Assembly (NCBI RefSeq): GCF_000467185.1
Contig: NZ_BATM01000020.1
Coordinates: 122,847-186,846 of the forward strand
Direction: 5' to 3'
DNA from: Vibrio ezurae NBRC 102218
GTDB taxonomy: Bacteria > Pseudomonadota > Gammaproteobacteria > Enterobacterales > Vibrionaceae
Length of the DNA stretch: 64,000 bases
The notes under the pieces are model-generated. The model did not search any database, was not told the DNA's origin, and saw only the letters and a list, made by a program, of their open reading frames with translations. Position numbers and translations under genes: made by a program. Shown one piece after another: positions 43,222-51,644 of this stretch; position 1 is the stretch's first letter, and each line of letters begins with the position of its first letter.

Positions 43222-43638
43222 ATGTTTAAAATAGTGTCTTTAATCGCTGGCGTGTTGTTTGGTTTAGGTATGGCGGTTTCCGGTATGGTCGATCCGGTTA
43301 AAGTGATCGGATTTTTAGATGTAGCGGGCAATTGGGATCCCAGTTTAGCCTTTGTTATGGGCGGTGCGCTTAGCGTATTTTTACCTGTCTATCTTCTAGT
43401 GATAAAGAAACGAGAAAAATCTGTGCTTGGTTTGAGCTTTTCGTTAGCTACTAACAACGCCATTGATAAACGCTTGCTCACTGGCGCGAGTATTTTTGGC
43501 ATTGGTTGGGGCTTAGTCGGGGTTTGCCCAGGACCGGTTATTTCATCGTTAGGCAGTGGCAATATTCAGGCAGTGCTGTTTGTCATCGCAATGCTCGCGG
43601 GGTTTTTCCTAGGTGACAGGGTCACCAATAATCAATAG
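43222..43638 (+). CDS. YeeE/YedE-family sulfur transporter, second half (DUF6691-like)
   Basis: 138 residues with four helices: VLFGLGMAVSGMVDPVKVIG at the start and GIGWGLVGVCPGPVISSLGS near the end, the second conserved Cys segment of the family. The 3-bp gap to the preceding gene and the shared operon with the ArsR sensor point to a two-part membrane protein. Confidence 0.85.
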   Translation: MFKIVSLIAGVLFGLGMAVSGMVDPVKVIGFLDVAGNWDPSLAFVMGGALSVFLPVYLLVIKKREKSVLGLSFSLATNNAIDKRLLTGASIFGIGWGLVGVCPGPVISSLGSGNIQAVLFVIAMLAGFFLGDRVTNNQ

Positions 43639-43727
43639 TGAACTGTGGCATACCTATTACATAGCAAGATAATGAATACTCCTTAATACGACTAATAACT
43701 CAGGGCCTGTTGCTTTATAATTAGTCA

Positions 43728-43743
43728 CTGTATATTTATACAG
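43728..43743. promoter_or_regulatory. LexA (SOS) box without an evident target gene
   Basis: CTGT-ATATTTAT-ACAG matches the LexA consensus CTGT-N8-ACAG and sits in the flank context (ACTG...CAGTA) of strong boxes. It lies between the ends of two convergent genes. On the plus strand a terminator begins 14 bp further on, so only a short RNA could be made from a promoter here. Confidence 0.6.
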
Positions 43744-43756
43744 TATCCGTATCTAG

Positions 43757-43787
43757 GGGGACAGAATAAAGTTGTCCCCGTTTTTAT
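43757..43787 (+). terminator. Intrinsic terminator
   Basis: GGGGACA / TGTCCCC (43757-43763, 43773-43779) followed by GTTTTTATT. Confidence 0.8.
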
Positions 43788-43859
43788 TGCACATCTAATG
43801 CTCAACATGTGTGCGAGTGCCTTCATAAATAAGGCGTTTAGAGCGATGAATACCTCAAT

Positions 43860-44759
43860 TTAATGCTGCAAAGAAAACGACACTGGGCAGTGATCGCTGA
43901 GTTGATAGTTCAGTACATCCTGCTTTGCGTAGACATTTTGTTTTGGCAGGGTGTGGTTTAAGTCCGAACTGACGATGATGTGATCAATCAAGCTTCTAAA
44001 TCTATGAGTTTGCTTTGGATTTCGGTTAGAGCGGATTTCACATGTTGCTTGGCTGGTGCGACTGGCCAGTGTCGCTTTAGCGGTATTTTTGCTGAGAATT
44101 TGCCATACCCAGTCGCCCTTATAAGCCAGGTTATGATTAAAGTCGCCGAGAACAATATAAGACTGTCCTTTATTTTCTCGCTGTTTTATCCATTGATTTA
44201 ACTGCTTTGCTTGTTGTTCAACGATGTTGCAAGAGCGATTAGGGTTCTTTTTGCCTTGGCAGCCTGCTTTCAGATGTACGGATAATAGATGCAGGTGACT
44301 TGAGTCTTGGTTTGATGTAATTTCTATATAAGTGGCAAATCTAAGCTTACCGTGTTTTTCGACGTTTAAATCAAGGTCGGGATGTTCAATAACCTGAAGG
44401 TTTTTATTGAAGGCAAAACCCGTGTATTGGTTGATGTCTCGAAATTGCTTGGCCGAGTGTTTGGGGAGCGCACGTTCAGACAGTACCACCGTATATTGAG
44501 ACCCCACCACCTGTTGAATGGCTTGAGCGCTATCGACTTCTTGAAAGGCTAACAGATCCGGATGGATACTTTCGAAGTAACGGGAGAGGGTAGCGAAGTC
44601 ATTTTTATCCCGCTGACTTTCTGAAAACTGTGGATAACTTTGCGTGGAAAGCCATGCTAGGTTCCAAGTGGTTAATTTTAAATCGGCCGCATACGCACCA
44701 GTGGACACGCTTAAGATCAGCAACATTAAGCTTGCAAATGCAAGTGATTTTTTTCTCAT
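43860..44759 (-). CDS. Secreted endonuclease/exonuclease/phosphatase family protein
   Basis: 299 residues. The signal peptide MRKKSLAFASLMLLILSVST ends near AYA. The EEP core is seen in TTWNLAWLS (Asn), LAFQEVDS (metal Glu), SVHLKAGCQG (His), YIVLGDFNHNL (GDFN) and YQLSDHCPVSF (SDH catalytic end). It probably hydrolyses phosphodiester bonds outside the cytoplasm, as in secreted DNases of vibrios. ATG 44759 is fixed by the signal peptide; upstream in-frame Met would bury it. Confidence 0.85.
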   Translation of the reverse strand: MRKKSLAFASLMLLILSVSTGAYAADLKLTTWNLAWLSTQSYPQFSESQRDKNDFATLSRYFESIHPDLLAFQEVDSAQAIQQVVGSQYTVVLSERALPKHSAKQFRDINQYTGFAFNKNLQVIEHPDLDLNVEKHGKLRFATYIEITSNQDSSHLHLLSVHLKAGCQGKKNPNRSCNIVEQQAKQLNQWIKQRENKGQSYIVLGDFNHNLAYKGDWVWQILSKNTAKATLASRTSQATCEIRSNRNPKQTHRFRSLIDHIIVSSDLNHTLPKQNVYAKQDVLNYQLSDHCPVSFSLQH

Positions 44760-44919
44760 AATTATTTTCAAAATTTGATATTCCTGTTCATCGCCCATCG
44801 TAAAAGTACTTTAAAAATTGCAACCCATACTAAAAAAAAAATACCTTTTTTTTCGTTATGTGAGAGATGTAATTTACTTCATAAAGATCGTTCCTTAAAT
44901 AGAACACTCGACCCTTATC

Positions 44920-45012
44920 TTGATCTAGATCAATAAAATAATATGGCGCATCTCGTTAAATACGCCCACAATATGTAGTGTCGAATATTCAGTTAAATAC
45001 CCTATATAGTGT
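44920..45012 (+). promoter_or_regulatory. nrdDG control region: FNR box and two NrdR boxes
   Basis: TTGATCTAGATCAA (44920-44933) is a perfect FNR box; with a -10 near 44956-44961 it lies about 41 bp before the start. CCACAATATGTAGTGT (44966-44981) and ATACCCTATATAGTGT (44997-45012) match the NrdR box in 14 and 13 of 16 positions. They are exactly 31 bp apart, the spacing known for NrdR pairs. Confidence 0.82.
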
Positions 45013-45044
45013 ATCTGTGTATATACTGTGGGTAAGGAGAAATT

Positions 45045-47165
45045 GTGAAACCAGTTGTGTTAAAAAGAGATGGCTCTCTTGCCCCTTTCGCTAAAGATCG
45101 CATCGTCGCGGCTATTAAAAGTGCAGGATCAGACGTTGATCAATGCCTAACAAACTATGCCGAAGACGTAGCAAAGCAGGTTGAGGGACAACTGGCGGGT
45201 ATCCAAGAAGTGGATATCCAGCAAATCCAAACATTAGTTGAAAATGAACTGATGCAAGGCCCGTACAAAGGATTGGCTCGTGCGTATATTGAATACCGTC
45301 ATGATCGCGATAAAGCACGAGAGAAGAAAAGTGTGCTTAACCAAGAGATCCAAGGTCTTATCGAACAATCTAATGCTGACCTGCTGAATGAGAATGCCAA
45401 CAAAGATGGTAAAGTGATCCCAACTCAACGTGATCTTCTTGCGGGCATTGTGGCTAAGCACTACGCCAAAACACACATTTTACCTCGTGACATCGTACAG
45501 GCTCATGAGCAAGGCGATATCCACTACCACGATCTCGATTACGCACCGTTTTTCCCAATGTTTAACTGTATGCTTATCGATCTTAAAGGCATGTTAACAC
45601 ATGGATTTAAGATGGGTAACGCTGAGATAGATACGCCAAAATCCATTTCTACAGCAACCGCGGTCACCGCGCAAATCATCGCACAAGTGGCGAGCCACAT
45701 TTACGGCGGCACGACCATCAACCGTATCGATGAAGTGCTTGAACCCTATGTGATGAGCAGCTACGAAAAGCATTTAGAAGTAGCCAAAGAGTGGGATATT
45801 CATGATCCAAAAGCATTTGCACGCTCTCGCACTGAAAAAGAATGTTATGACGCATTCCAATCTTTAGAGTATGAAGTCAATACTCTGCATACCGCAAACG
45901 GTCAAACGCCATTTGTGACCTTTGGCTTTGGTTTAGGCGCATCTTGGGCTTCGAAACTGATTCAAACTTCGATTTTGAAAAATCGCATAGCAGGTCTTGG
46001 TAAAAACAGTAAAACAGCTGTTTTCCCTAAATTAGTCTTTGGTATCAAAGATGGCTTAAACCATAAAGCCACCGATCCAAACTACGATATTAAGCAACTG
46101 GCGCTAGAGTGTGCGACCAAGCGTATGTACCCAGATATTCTTAACTACGACAAAGTGGTTGAAGTTACGGGGTCATTTAAAACGCCAATGGGTTGCCGTA
46201 GTTTCTTAAACGTTTATGAAGAAAACGGCGAGATGATCCACGATGGTCGTAATAACCTTGGTGTGGTGAGCCTTAACCTTCCTCGTATTGCACTGCAAGC
46301 GCAGGGCAGTGAAACACGCTTTTATGAGCTATTAGATGAGAAGTTGGCAACAGCACGTCGTGCATTAGAGACTCGTATTACTCGTTTAGAAAACGTGAAA
46401 GCACGCGTTGCTCCTATCCTATACATGGAAGGTGCGTGTGGCGTTCGTCTAAACCCTGATGATGCAGTGTCAGAAATATTTAAAAACGGCAGAGCGTCTA
46501 TTTCTCTTGGCTATATTGGTATTCACGAAACAATTAATGCCCTATACGGCACTGAGCAACATGTGTTTGATGCGGCTCAATTGCGTGAAAAAGCGTTGGC
46601 AGTGATTTCTTACCTAAAACGCAATGTGGATACGTGGACCGAAGAGACGGGTTACGGCTTTAGTCTATACGGTACGCCAAGTGAAAACCTGTGCAGCCGT
46701 TTCTGCCAAATTGATACTAAAGAGTTTGGTGTAATCAAAGGCGTTACAGACAAAGGTTACTATACCAACAGCTTCCACTTAGACGTGGAGAAAAAGGTTA
46801 ACCCGTACGACAAAATCGACTTTGAAATGCCATATCCTGCGATTTCAACGGGTGGTTTCATTTGTTATGGCGAGTTCCCGAATATGCAGCGCAACGTCGA
46901 AGCATTAGAGAATGTCTGGGATTACGCTTATACGCGCGTGCCATACTACGGAACTAACACGCCAATCGATGAGTGTTATGAATGTGGATTTAACGGTGAG
47001 TTTGAGTGTACGAGCAAAGGCTTTACCTGTCCTAACTGTGGCAACCATGATTCAGCTAAAGTATCGGTCACTCGACGCGTATGTGGTTATCTAGGTAGCC
47101 CTGATGCACGTCCGTTTAACTTCGGTAAACAAGAAGAAGTGAAACGTCGCGTAAAACACTTATAA
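45045..47165 (+). CDS. nrdD: Anaerobic ribonucleoside-triphosphate reductase
   Basis: 706 residues; makes dNTPs without oxygen by glycyl-radical chemistry. An N-terminal ATP-cone (VLKRDGSLAPFAKDRIVAAI) gives allosteric control. The C-terminal zinc site (CYECGFNGEFECTSKGFTCP then NCG) is followed by the glycyl-radical motif RRVCGYLGSPDARPFN. GTG start with AAGGAG 7 nt upstream. In an operon with nrdG and behind FNR and NrdR sites. Confidence 0.96.
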   Translation: MKPVVLKRDGSLAPFAKDRIVAAIKSAGSDVDQCLTNYAEDVAKQVEGQLAGIQEVDIQQIQTLVENELMQGPYKGLARAYIEYRHDRDKAREKKSVLNQEIQGLIEQSNADLLNENANKDGKVIPTQRDLLAGIVAKHYAKTHILPRDIVQAHEQGDIHYHDLDYAPFFPMFNCMLIDLKGMLTHGFKMGNAEIDTPKSISTATAVTAQIIAQVASHIYGGTTINRIDEVLEPYVMSSYEKHLEVAKEWDIHDPKAFARSRTEKECYDAFQSLEYEVNTLHTANGQTPFVTFGFGLGASWASKLIQTSILKNRIAGLGKNSKTAVFPKLVFGIKDGLNHKATDPNYDIKQLALECATKRMYPDILNYDKVVEVTGSFKTPMGCRSFLNVYEENGEMIHDGRNNLGVVSLNLPRIALQAQGSETRFYELLDEKLATARRALETRITRLENVKARVAPILYMEGACGVRLNPDDAVSEIFKNGRASISLGYIGIHETINALYGTEQHVFDAAQLREKALAVISYLKRNVDTWTEETGYGFSLYGTPSENLCSRFCQIDTKEFGVIKGVTDKGYYTNSFHLDVEKKVNPYDKIDFEMPYPAISTGGFICYGEFPNMQRNVEALENVWDYAYTRVPYYGTNTPIDECYECGFNGEFECTSKGFTCPNCGNHDSAKVSVTRRVCGYLGSPDARPFNFGKQEEVKRRVKHL

Positions 47166-47215
47166 GTAAGTGACATAGCAATACCTTTTAAACAATTAGC
47201 ACGAGCAACACATTG

Positions 47216-47686
47216 ATGAACTACCACAATTATTACCCAGTTGACGTGGTCAACGGGCTAGGAACACGCTGCACCTTGTTTGTTTCGGGATGCATTCATC
47301 AATGTCGTGGCTGCTACAATCAATCAACTTGGTCTCCGAGTGCTGGGCATTTATTTACCCAAGAAATGGAAGACCAAGTGATTGCTGATCTTAACGACAC
47401 CCGCATCAAGCGAAAAGGGCTGTCACTGTCTGGTGGCGATCCCCTTTATCCGGGTAATCTTGAAGCAATCTTTAAGCTGGTAAAGCGAGTAAAAGAAGAG
47501 TGTCCCGGAAAGGATATCTGGATGTGGACCGGCTACGTTCTCGCCGAGCTTAGCGAAGAGCAACAACAAGTGGTCAACTACGTAGATACTTTGATTGATG
47601 GCAAGTTTGAAAAAGACTTAGCCGACGCTCGTTTAGAATGGCGAGGCAGCTCAAACCAAGTCATTCACCGCTTTACATTAGATTAA
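47216..47686 (+). CDS. nrdG: Anaerobic ribonucleotide reductase activating protein
   Basis: 156 residues. Radical SAM enzyme that installs the glycyl radical on NrdD. The CxxxCxxC motif is SGCIHQCRGCYNQ, and LSLSGGDPL is the GGE-type SAM motif. ATG 47216 follows nrdD by 50 bp with a weak ribosome site; an in-frame TTG directly precedes it. Confidence 0.95.
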   Translation: MNYHNYYPVDVVNGLGTRCTLFVSGCIHQCRGCYNQSTWSPSAGHLFTQEMEDQVIADLNDTRIKRKGLSLSGGDPLYPGNLEAIFKLVKRVKEECPGKDIWMWTGYVLAELSEEQQQVVNYVDTLIDGKFEKDLADARLEWRGSSNQVIHRFTLD

Positions 47687-47754
47687 GCGCCTGCAGGTTA
47701 CTTAGCGTCTTGTTATGAGATGTTGAGTGATGTCTGTTATCAAAACGACCTATT

Positions 47755-47785
47755 AAGGGACAGATTTTATAATCTGTCCCTTATT
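47755..47785 (+). terminator. Intrinsic terminator after nrdG
   Basis: Perfect 12-bp stem AAGGGACAGATT / AATCTGTCCCTT (47755-47766, 47771-47782) with a TTAT loop and moderate T tail. Confidence 0.75.
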
Positions 47786-47951
47786 TGATTCTAATCAAAT
47801 TAAAAATAGAAATATAACGAGTAATTCAAGCAGGTTCGTAACGTTCGATATTTTTAGCTTTAATGATTAAGGTACAATCGTTTAGGAAGAGCAGTAGAGT
47901 TGATCGCTACTTAATTGATAATTGAAGCTTCTTTTTTAAATAGGCGGAGAA

Positions 47952-48590
47952 ATGGACAAGGAAGAAAAAACAAAGCCTCTACGAAAGTGGAATGATTTAG
48001 CAAAAGAAAATACTGAAAATGCGATTGTAGCATCCATGTTTGTAGCAACACTGAAAACTACTTCTAATTTAGATACTTTAAACAATTGGCTCCTCGTGGC
48101 AACGGGGGCAGTTGCATCCTTCTTATTGGCAAATATTAACAATATCTCAGAGTTTCTTGGACGTAATGCTATTGTAGAAGGTGGTTATATATTATGCATT
48201 TCATGTGTGTTCGGTCTATTTGGAAAAATAATGGGCATGCGTTGCAAAATGGCTCAAGAAGTCAGTGAAACCGTTATGCACACATTCCGCGAACATATGA
48301 AAGCTCATGGTGAAGAAGAGGTGAAAATTCACGAGGGAGCGAAATTTTGGGGGATTTCACTTGATACAGGTGTGCGAATTGAAAGGATTATTTCAGAGTA
48401 TTTAGCTCTATTTCCTAAGCCCATTCGATGGCTTGCAAATCACTACTTTAAAAAAGAAAAGAATAACCCTCAAATTGCTTATGTTAGCCAAATGAGAAGT
48501 TTGCAGGTACAAAGTGGAGCAATATTAATTCAAGCGACTCTGTTTATATATTTCTTTGTAGCGATGTTTTCTGCGATATCGAGGGTCTAG
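47952..48590 (+). CDS. Hypothetical membrane protein
   Basis: 212 residues. Hydrophobic segments at about 43-63 (NNWLLVATGAVASFLLANIN), 76-94 (GGYILCISCVFGLFGKIMG) and 188-209 (GAILIQATLFIYFFVAMFS), with a charged middle part. GGCGGAGAAATG gives the start. No family recognised. It lies in an accessory-looking patch with a GIY-YIG gene and an antitoxin remnant. Confidence 0.65.
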   Translation: MDKEEKTKPLRKWNDLAKENTENAIVASMFVATLKTTSNLDTLNNWLLVATGAVASFLLANINNISEFLGRNAIVEGGYILCISCVFGLFGKIMGMRCKMAQEVSETVMHTFREHMKAHGEEEVKIHEGAKFWGISLDTGVRIERIISEYLALFPKPIRWLANHYFKKEKNNPQIAYVSQMRSLQVQSGAILIQATLFIYFFVAMFSAISRV

Positions 48591-48784
48591 CAAATTGCTC
48601 AAGCAGACTGCTGATGTTCGACCGTTTAACTCTCTGGATTATGATGGTTTCTTGAGTGTTCTGCGAGTTTAATGAGTATTGATTCATTCAATTTAATACA
48701 GCTAAAACACTCGATATTTTTGTTTTATCGATAAACTCTCGGCCAAAAGTTTTAGTCGATGAATTAGATGTTATAGGTAAATTG

Positions 48785-49180
48785 ATGTTAAATAAGTTGA
48801 TTCAAATAGGTTTTAAGAAAGCTGGCGATTGGAGTCTGGTTAATGAGGTGCCATCGCTTCATATTGAAAGTGAGGCATTTTCTAAAAATGTCCTTTATTG
48901 TTTCGTTGTGGCTGGAAATCCTAAATATGTTGGTAAAACAACACAGATCTTGAAAAAACGCATGTACGGTTATGAAAAACCTGGGACATCTCAGAGCACC
49001 AATATCAAGAATAATAAATTAATCGTTGAAGCATTAAAGTCGAATCTTAGTGTGGAGCTATTTGTTCTGCCAGATAATGGACTTCTCTACTTTGGTGAGT
49101 TTCATGTCAATCTAGCGGCAGGTTTGGAAGATAGTATAGTTAAGGGTATTGAACCAGAATGGAACCGACTGGGTAAGTAA
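48785..49180 (+). CDS. GIY-YIG-like nuclease-domain protein
   Basis: 131 residues. The VLYCFVVAGNPKYVGKTTQ segment (about 37-55) is a GIY-YIG core variant (VLY in place of GIY, KYVGKT for YIG), with KKRMYGYEKPG supplying the conserved Arg, GEFHVNLAAGLEDSIVKG the Glu, and PEWNRLG the terminal Asn. All key residues are present, so nuclease activity is possible. Function and partners unknown; the membrane protein 194 bp upstream may be related. ATG 48785 or the TTG before it. Confidence 0.65.
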   Translation: MLNKLIQIGFKKAGDWSLVNEVPSLHIESEAFSKNVLYCFVVAGNPKYVGKTTQILKKRMYGYEKPGTSQSTNIKNNKLIVEALKSNLSVELFVLPDNGLLYFGEFHVNLAAGLEDSIVKGIEPEWNRLGK

Positions 49181-49290
49181 TTTCAGTAGGCCTTTTTCTC
49201 ATAGGGCACTGCTTATATCCAATTTTTATTGATTATTATTGTTGTTGTTAATTATGTGTCTTGTTTTAGGCTATCTGCGGTGATTTTCTC

Positions 49291-49452
49291 TTATACATCA
49301 CCAATGTTTATCTTTACGTTATCAAGCTCTTCAATTAAAGACTCATAGCTATAATCAACGATCTCGCTTTGCTCACCTTGCACTAGCCTGTTGCGCAAGG
49401 TATGAAGTTTGGTTTCTTCGTCTTTTGAAGTCGCATTTGTATTCTTAACCAT
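49291..49452 (-). pseudogene. parD-like antitoxin lacking its DNA-binding domain
   Basis: 53 codons with a good AGAGGA ribosome site before ATG 49452. The start MVKNTNAT resembles MAKNTSIT of ParD, and the rest (ETKLHTLRNRLVQGEQSEIV, then DYSYESLIEELD) resembles the ParD C-terminal toxin-binding tail. The ribbon-helix-helix part, about 30 residues, is missing in frame. No parE follows within 110 bp. Either a decaying antitoxin or a stand-alone tail. The remainder of 49181-49710 shows nothing else. Confidence 0.6.
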
Positions 49453-49710
49453 GAGTTCCTCTTTGAATTGATAGCAATATAGTGAATTACGGAATAAAAA
49501 TATAGCAAGGCAATGAAAGGGAATAAATCAGCTGTTTCTCACTTGTCACGTAAATAGACTCCAACAGCACAAATGAGCTGGGCACTAACCCCCCTCAAAT
49601 CCAATAAATTACCCCAGCAAGCCAGTTTAACCCCGATTAACAGTTTCGATTTCTCCGCGCAAATGATAACGTGACACTATCCAAATGAATTTCAAAGGGT
49701 TGTGACTTTC

Positions 49711-50892
49711 ATGTTCTCCAACTTAACTGCACCTAAACAGGATCCTATCCTGTCTCTTTCTCAAGCTTACCGTTTAGACCAACGTGATAATAAAGTTGAT
49801 CTTGGTATTGGCGTCTATAAAAACAGTGACGGTGTCACTCCGGTCATGCAATCGGTACTTACCGCGCAAGCGCGAGTGCTTGAACAGCAAACGACTAAGG
49901 CATACGTAGGTATGGCAGGGGATGAAGAGTTTAATGCTGCGGCATTAAGCCTTGTATTACCTGATGCTGCGGTGGCTTCTCGTGCTAGCTCAATTCAAAC
50001 TCCGGGCGCAAGTGGTGGTCTACGCATGTTGGCTGAATTGATAGCCTTTAGTAACCCGGGCGCAACGGTTTGGCTGAGTAATCCTAGCTATGTAAACCAT
50101 CAACCAGTGATGGAAGCGGCGGGTCTAAAAGTTAAACATTATCGTTATTTTGATGTGGCGACTAAGCAAGTTGATACATCAGCATTGCTGGAAGATTTGG
50201 CAAAAGTGAAAGCGAAAGACGTGGTTCTTTTGCATGGCTGTTGTCATAACCCAACGGGCGCTGATTTAACGCCAGAGGCGTGGAAGAGCGTGACTGAATT
50301 AGCGCAAAGAAACGGCTTCTTGCCATTTATCGACATTGCTTATCAAGGTTTTGGTGATGGGTTAGCGCAAGATGCGTTTGGCGTACAGCACATGGCAAGC
50401 AATTTACCTGAGCTACTTGTGACCAGTTCTTGTTCTAAAAACTTCGGTTTGTACCGAGAAAGAACCGGCAGTGCGATTATTGTGGCGGATCAAGCAACGC
50501 ATGCCACAAATGCGCGCGGCAAATTATTACAGATGGCAAGAACCACTTATACTATGCCTCCTGCTCATGGTGCGTCTATAGTTAAAACTGTGTTGTTAGA
50601 CAATGAGTTAAAAGCGGCATGGCAACAAGAGCTAGAGCAAATGCGCCTACGCTTGGTTAACTTACGTGCTAACTTGTGTTCAGAGCTCGTAGAGCGCACA
50701 GGCTCGCACGATTTTGACTTTATTCAGCAACACAAAGGAATGTTTAGCGTGTTAGGTTTCGCGCCTTCGCAAATGCTTCGATTGCGTGAAGAGTTTGGTG
50801 TGTACGGTGTTGATGATGGACGTATTAACATTGCCGGACTAAGAGAAAAAGATTTAGCGTATGTCGCATCATCAATTGCGGCGGTGCGTTAA
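49711..50892 (+). CDS. Aromatic/aspartate aminotransferase (class I)
   Basis: 393 residues, PLP enzyme of the AspC/TyrB family, cytoplasmic. Conserved parts: VDLGIGVYKNSDGVTPVM, HGCCHNPTGADLT (Asn for PLP), FIDIAYQGFGDG (Asp), and the PLP-binding Lys in SSCSKNFGLYRERTG. The family transfers the amino group between aromatic amino acids or aspartate and 2-oxoglutarate; which one dominates cannot be read. ATG 49711 follows AAAGGG; a GTG three codons earlier is possible. Confidence 0.9.
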   Translation: MFSNLTAPKQDPILSLSQAYRLDQRDNKVDLGIGVYKNSDGVTPVMQSVLTAQARVLEQQTTKAYVGMAGDEEFNAAALSLVLPDAAVASRASSIQTPGASGGLRMLAELIAFSNPGATVWLSNPSYVNHQPVMEAAGLKVKHYRYFDVATKQVDTSALLEDLAKVKAKDVVLLHGCCHNPTGADLTPEAWKSVTELAQRNGFLPFIDIAYQGFGDGLAQDAFGVQHMASNLPELLVTSSCSKNFGLYRERTGSAIIVADQATHATNARGKLLQMARTTYTMPPAHGASIVKTVLLDNELKAAWQQELEQMRLRLVNLRANLCSELVERTGSHDFDFIQQHKGMFSVLGFAPSQMLRLREEFGVYGVDDGRINIAGLREKDLAYVASSIAAVR

Positions 50893-50946
50893 TGTGCGAC
50901 TGAGCAACTAAAAATATAACAAACTAAAATTGTACAGGTGGATAGG

Positions 50947-51600
50947 ATGAAACATTGGAAAATTTTAAGTATCGTGCTCGCAACAAGTGCCATGACAGCA
51001 TGTTCTACAACGGCTCCGCCTAAGCAAGATCAAGAGCAAGAGGTAAAGTTTGAACAACCTGTCATGGAACAAGAGCCTGAAGAGGCGATTGAAGAGGTTG
51101 TAGAAAAACAAGAACCGAAAACCGAGCCGGAAGAAAAGGAAGTCAAGCCAGCTCCTGCACCCACTAAAACCGCAGACGGTAAATTGATTCTTGGTGAAAG
51201 AGAGTGGATTTATTTCCCAGAATTTAAATCGACGGTGAAAGCGCGTATTGATTCTGGAGCAACCACATCGTCGCTGTCTGCTGTTGAGATAAAGCAGTTT
51301 GAACGCGATGGCGCACAATGGGTGAAGTTTAAACCGTCGCACAACGGTAAAGTGGGTAAAGAGATCAGTTTGCCTGTGGTTCGGTTTGCTAAAATTAAGC
51401 AATCGAGCACTGAGGATACGGACAAACGTCCTGTGGTCTCAATATGGATTCAACTTTCTGATCTAAAAGAAAAAACCGAGTTTACTTTAGTGGATCGTTC
51501 GCACCTTGATTTCCCTGTGCTACTTGGGCGCAGCTTTGTTCGCGACGTTGCCATTGTTGATGTCAGTCGACACTATGTGCAGCCTAAAGTGAGCAAGTAA
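50947..51600 (+). CDS. Retropepsin-like (RimK-associated/DUF785-type) lipoprotein
   Basis: 217 residues. Lipoprotein signal ILSIVLATSAMTACSTT (lipobox TAC), then a Glu/Pro/Lys-rich linker (about 30-75), then a retropepsin-like domain with VKARIDSGATTSSLSA (the catalytic DSGA) and FPVLLGRSFVRD. It is usually annotated as ATP-dependent zinc protease by old inference; the motif really indicates an aspartic-protease fold, tethered to a membrane. ATG 50947 is behind GGTGGATAGG. Confidence 0.82.
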   Translation: MKHWKILSIVLATSAMTACSTTAPPKQDQEQEVKFEQPVMEQEPEEAIEEVVEKQEPKTEPEEKEVKPAPAPTKTADGKLILGEREWIYFPEFKSTVKARIDSGATTSSLSAVEIKQFERDGAQWVKFKPSHNGKVGKEISLPVVRFAKIKQSSTEDTDKRPVVSIWIQLSDLKEKTEFTLVDRSHLDFPVLLGRSFVRDVAIVDVSRHYVQPKVSK

Positions 51601-51644
51601 ATCCGATTTGGTGCCCAAGCGGGCACCTTTACTATAAGCTTGTT

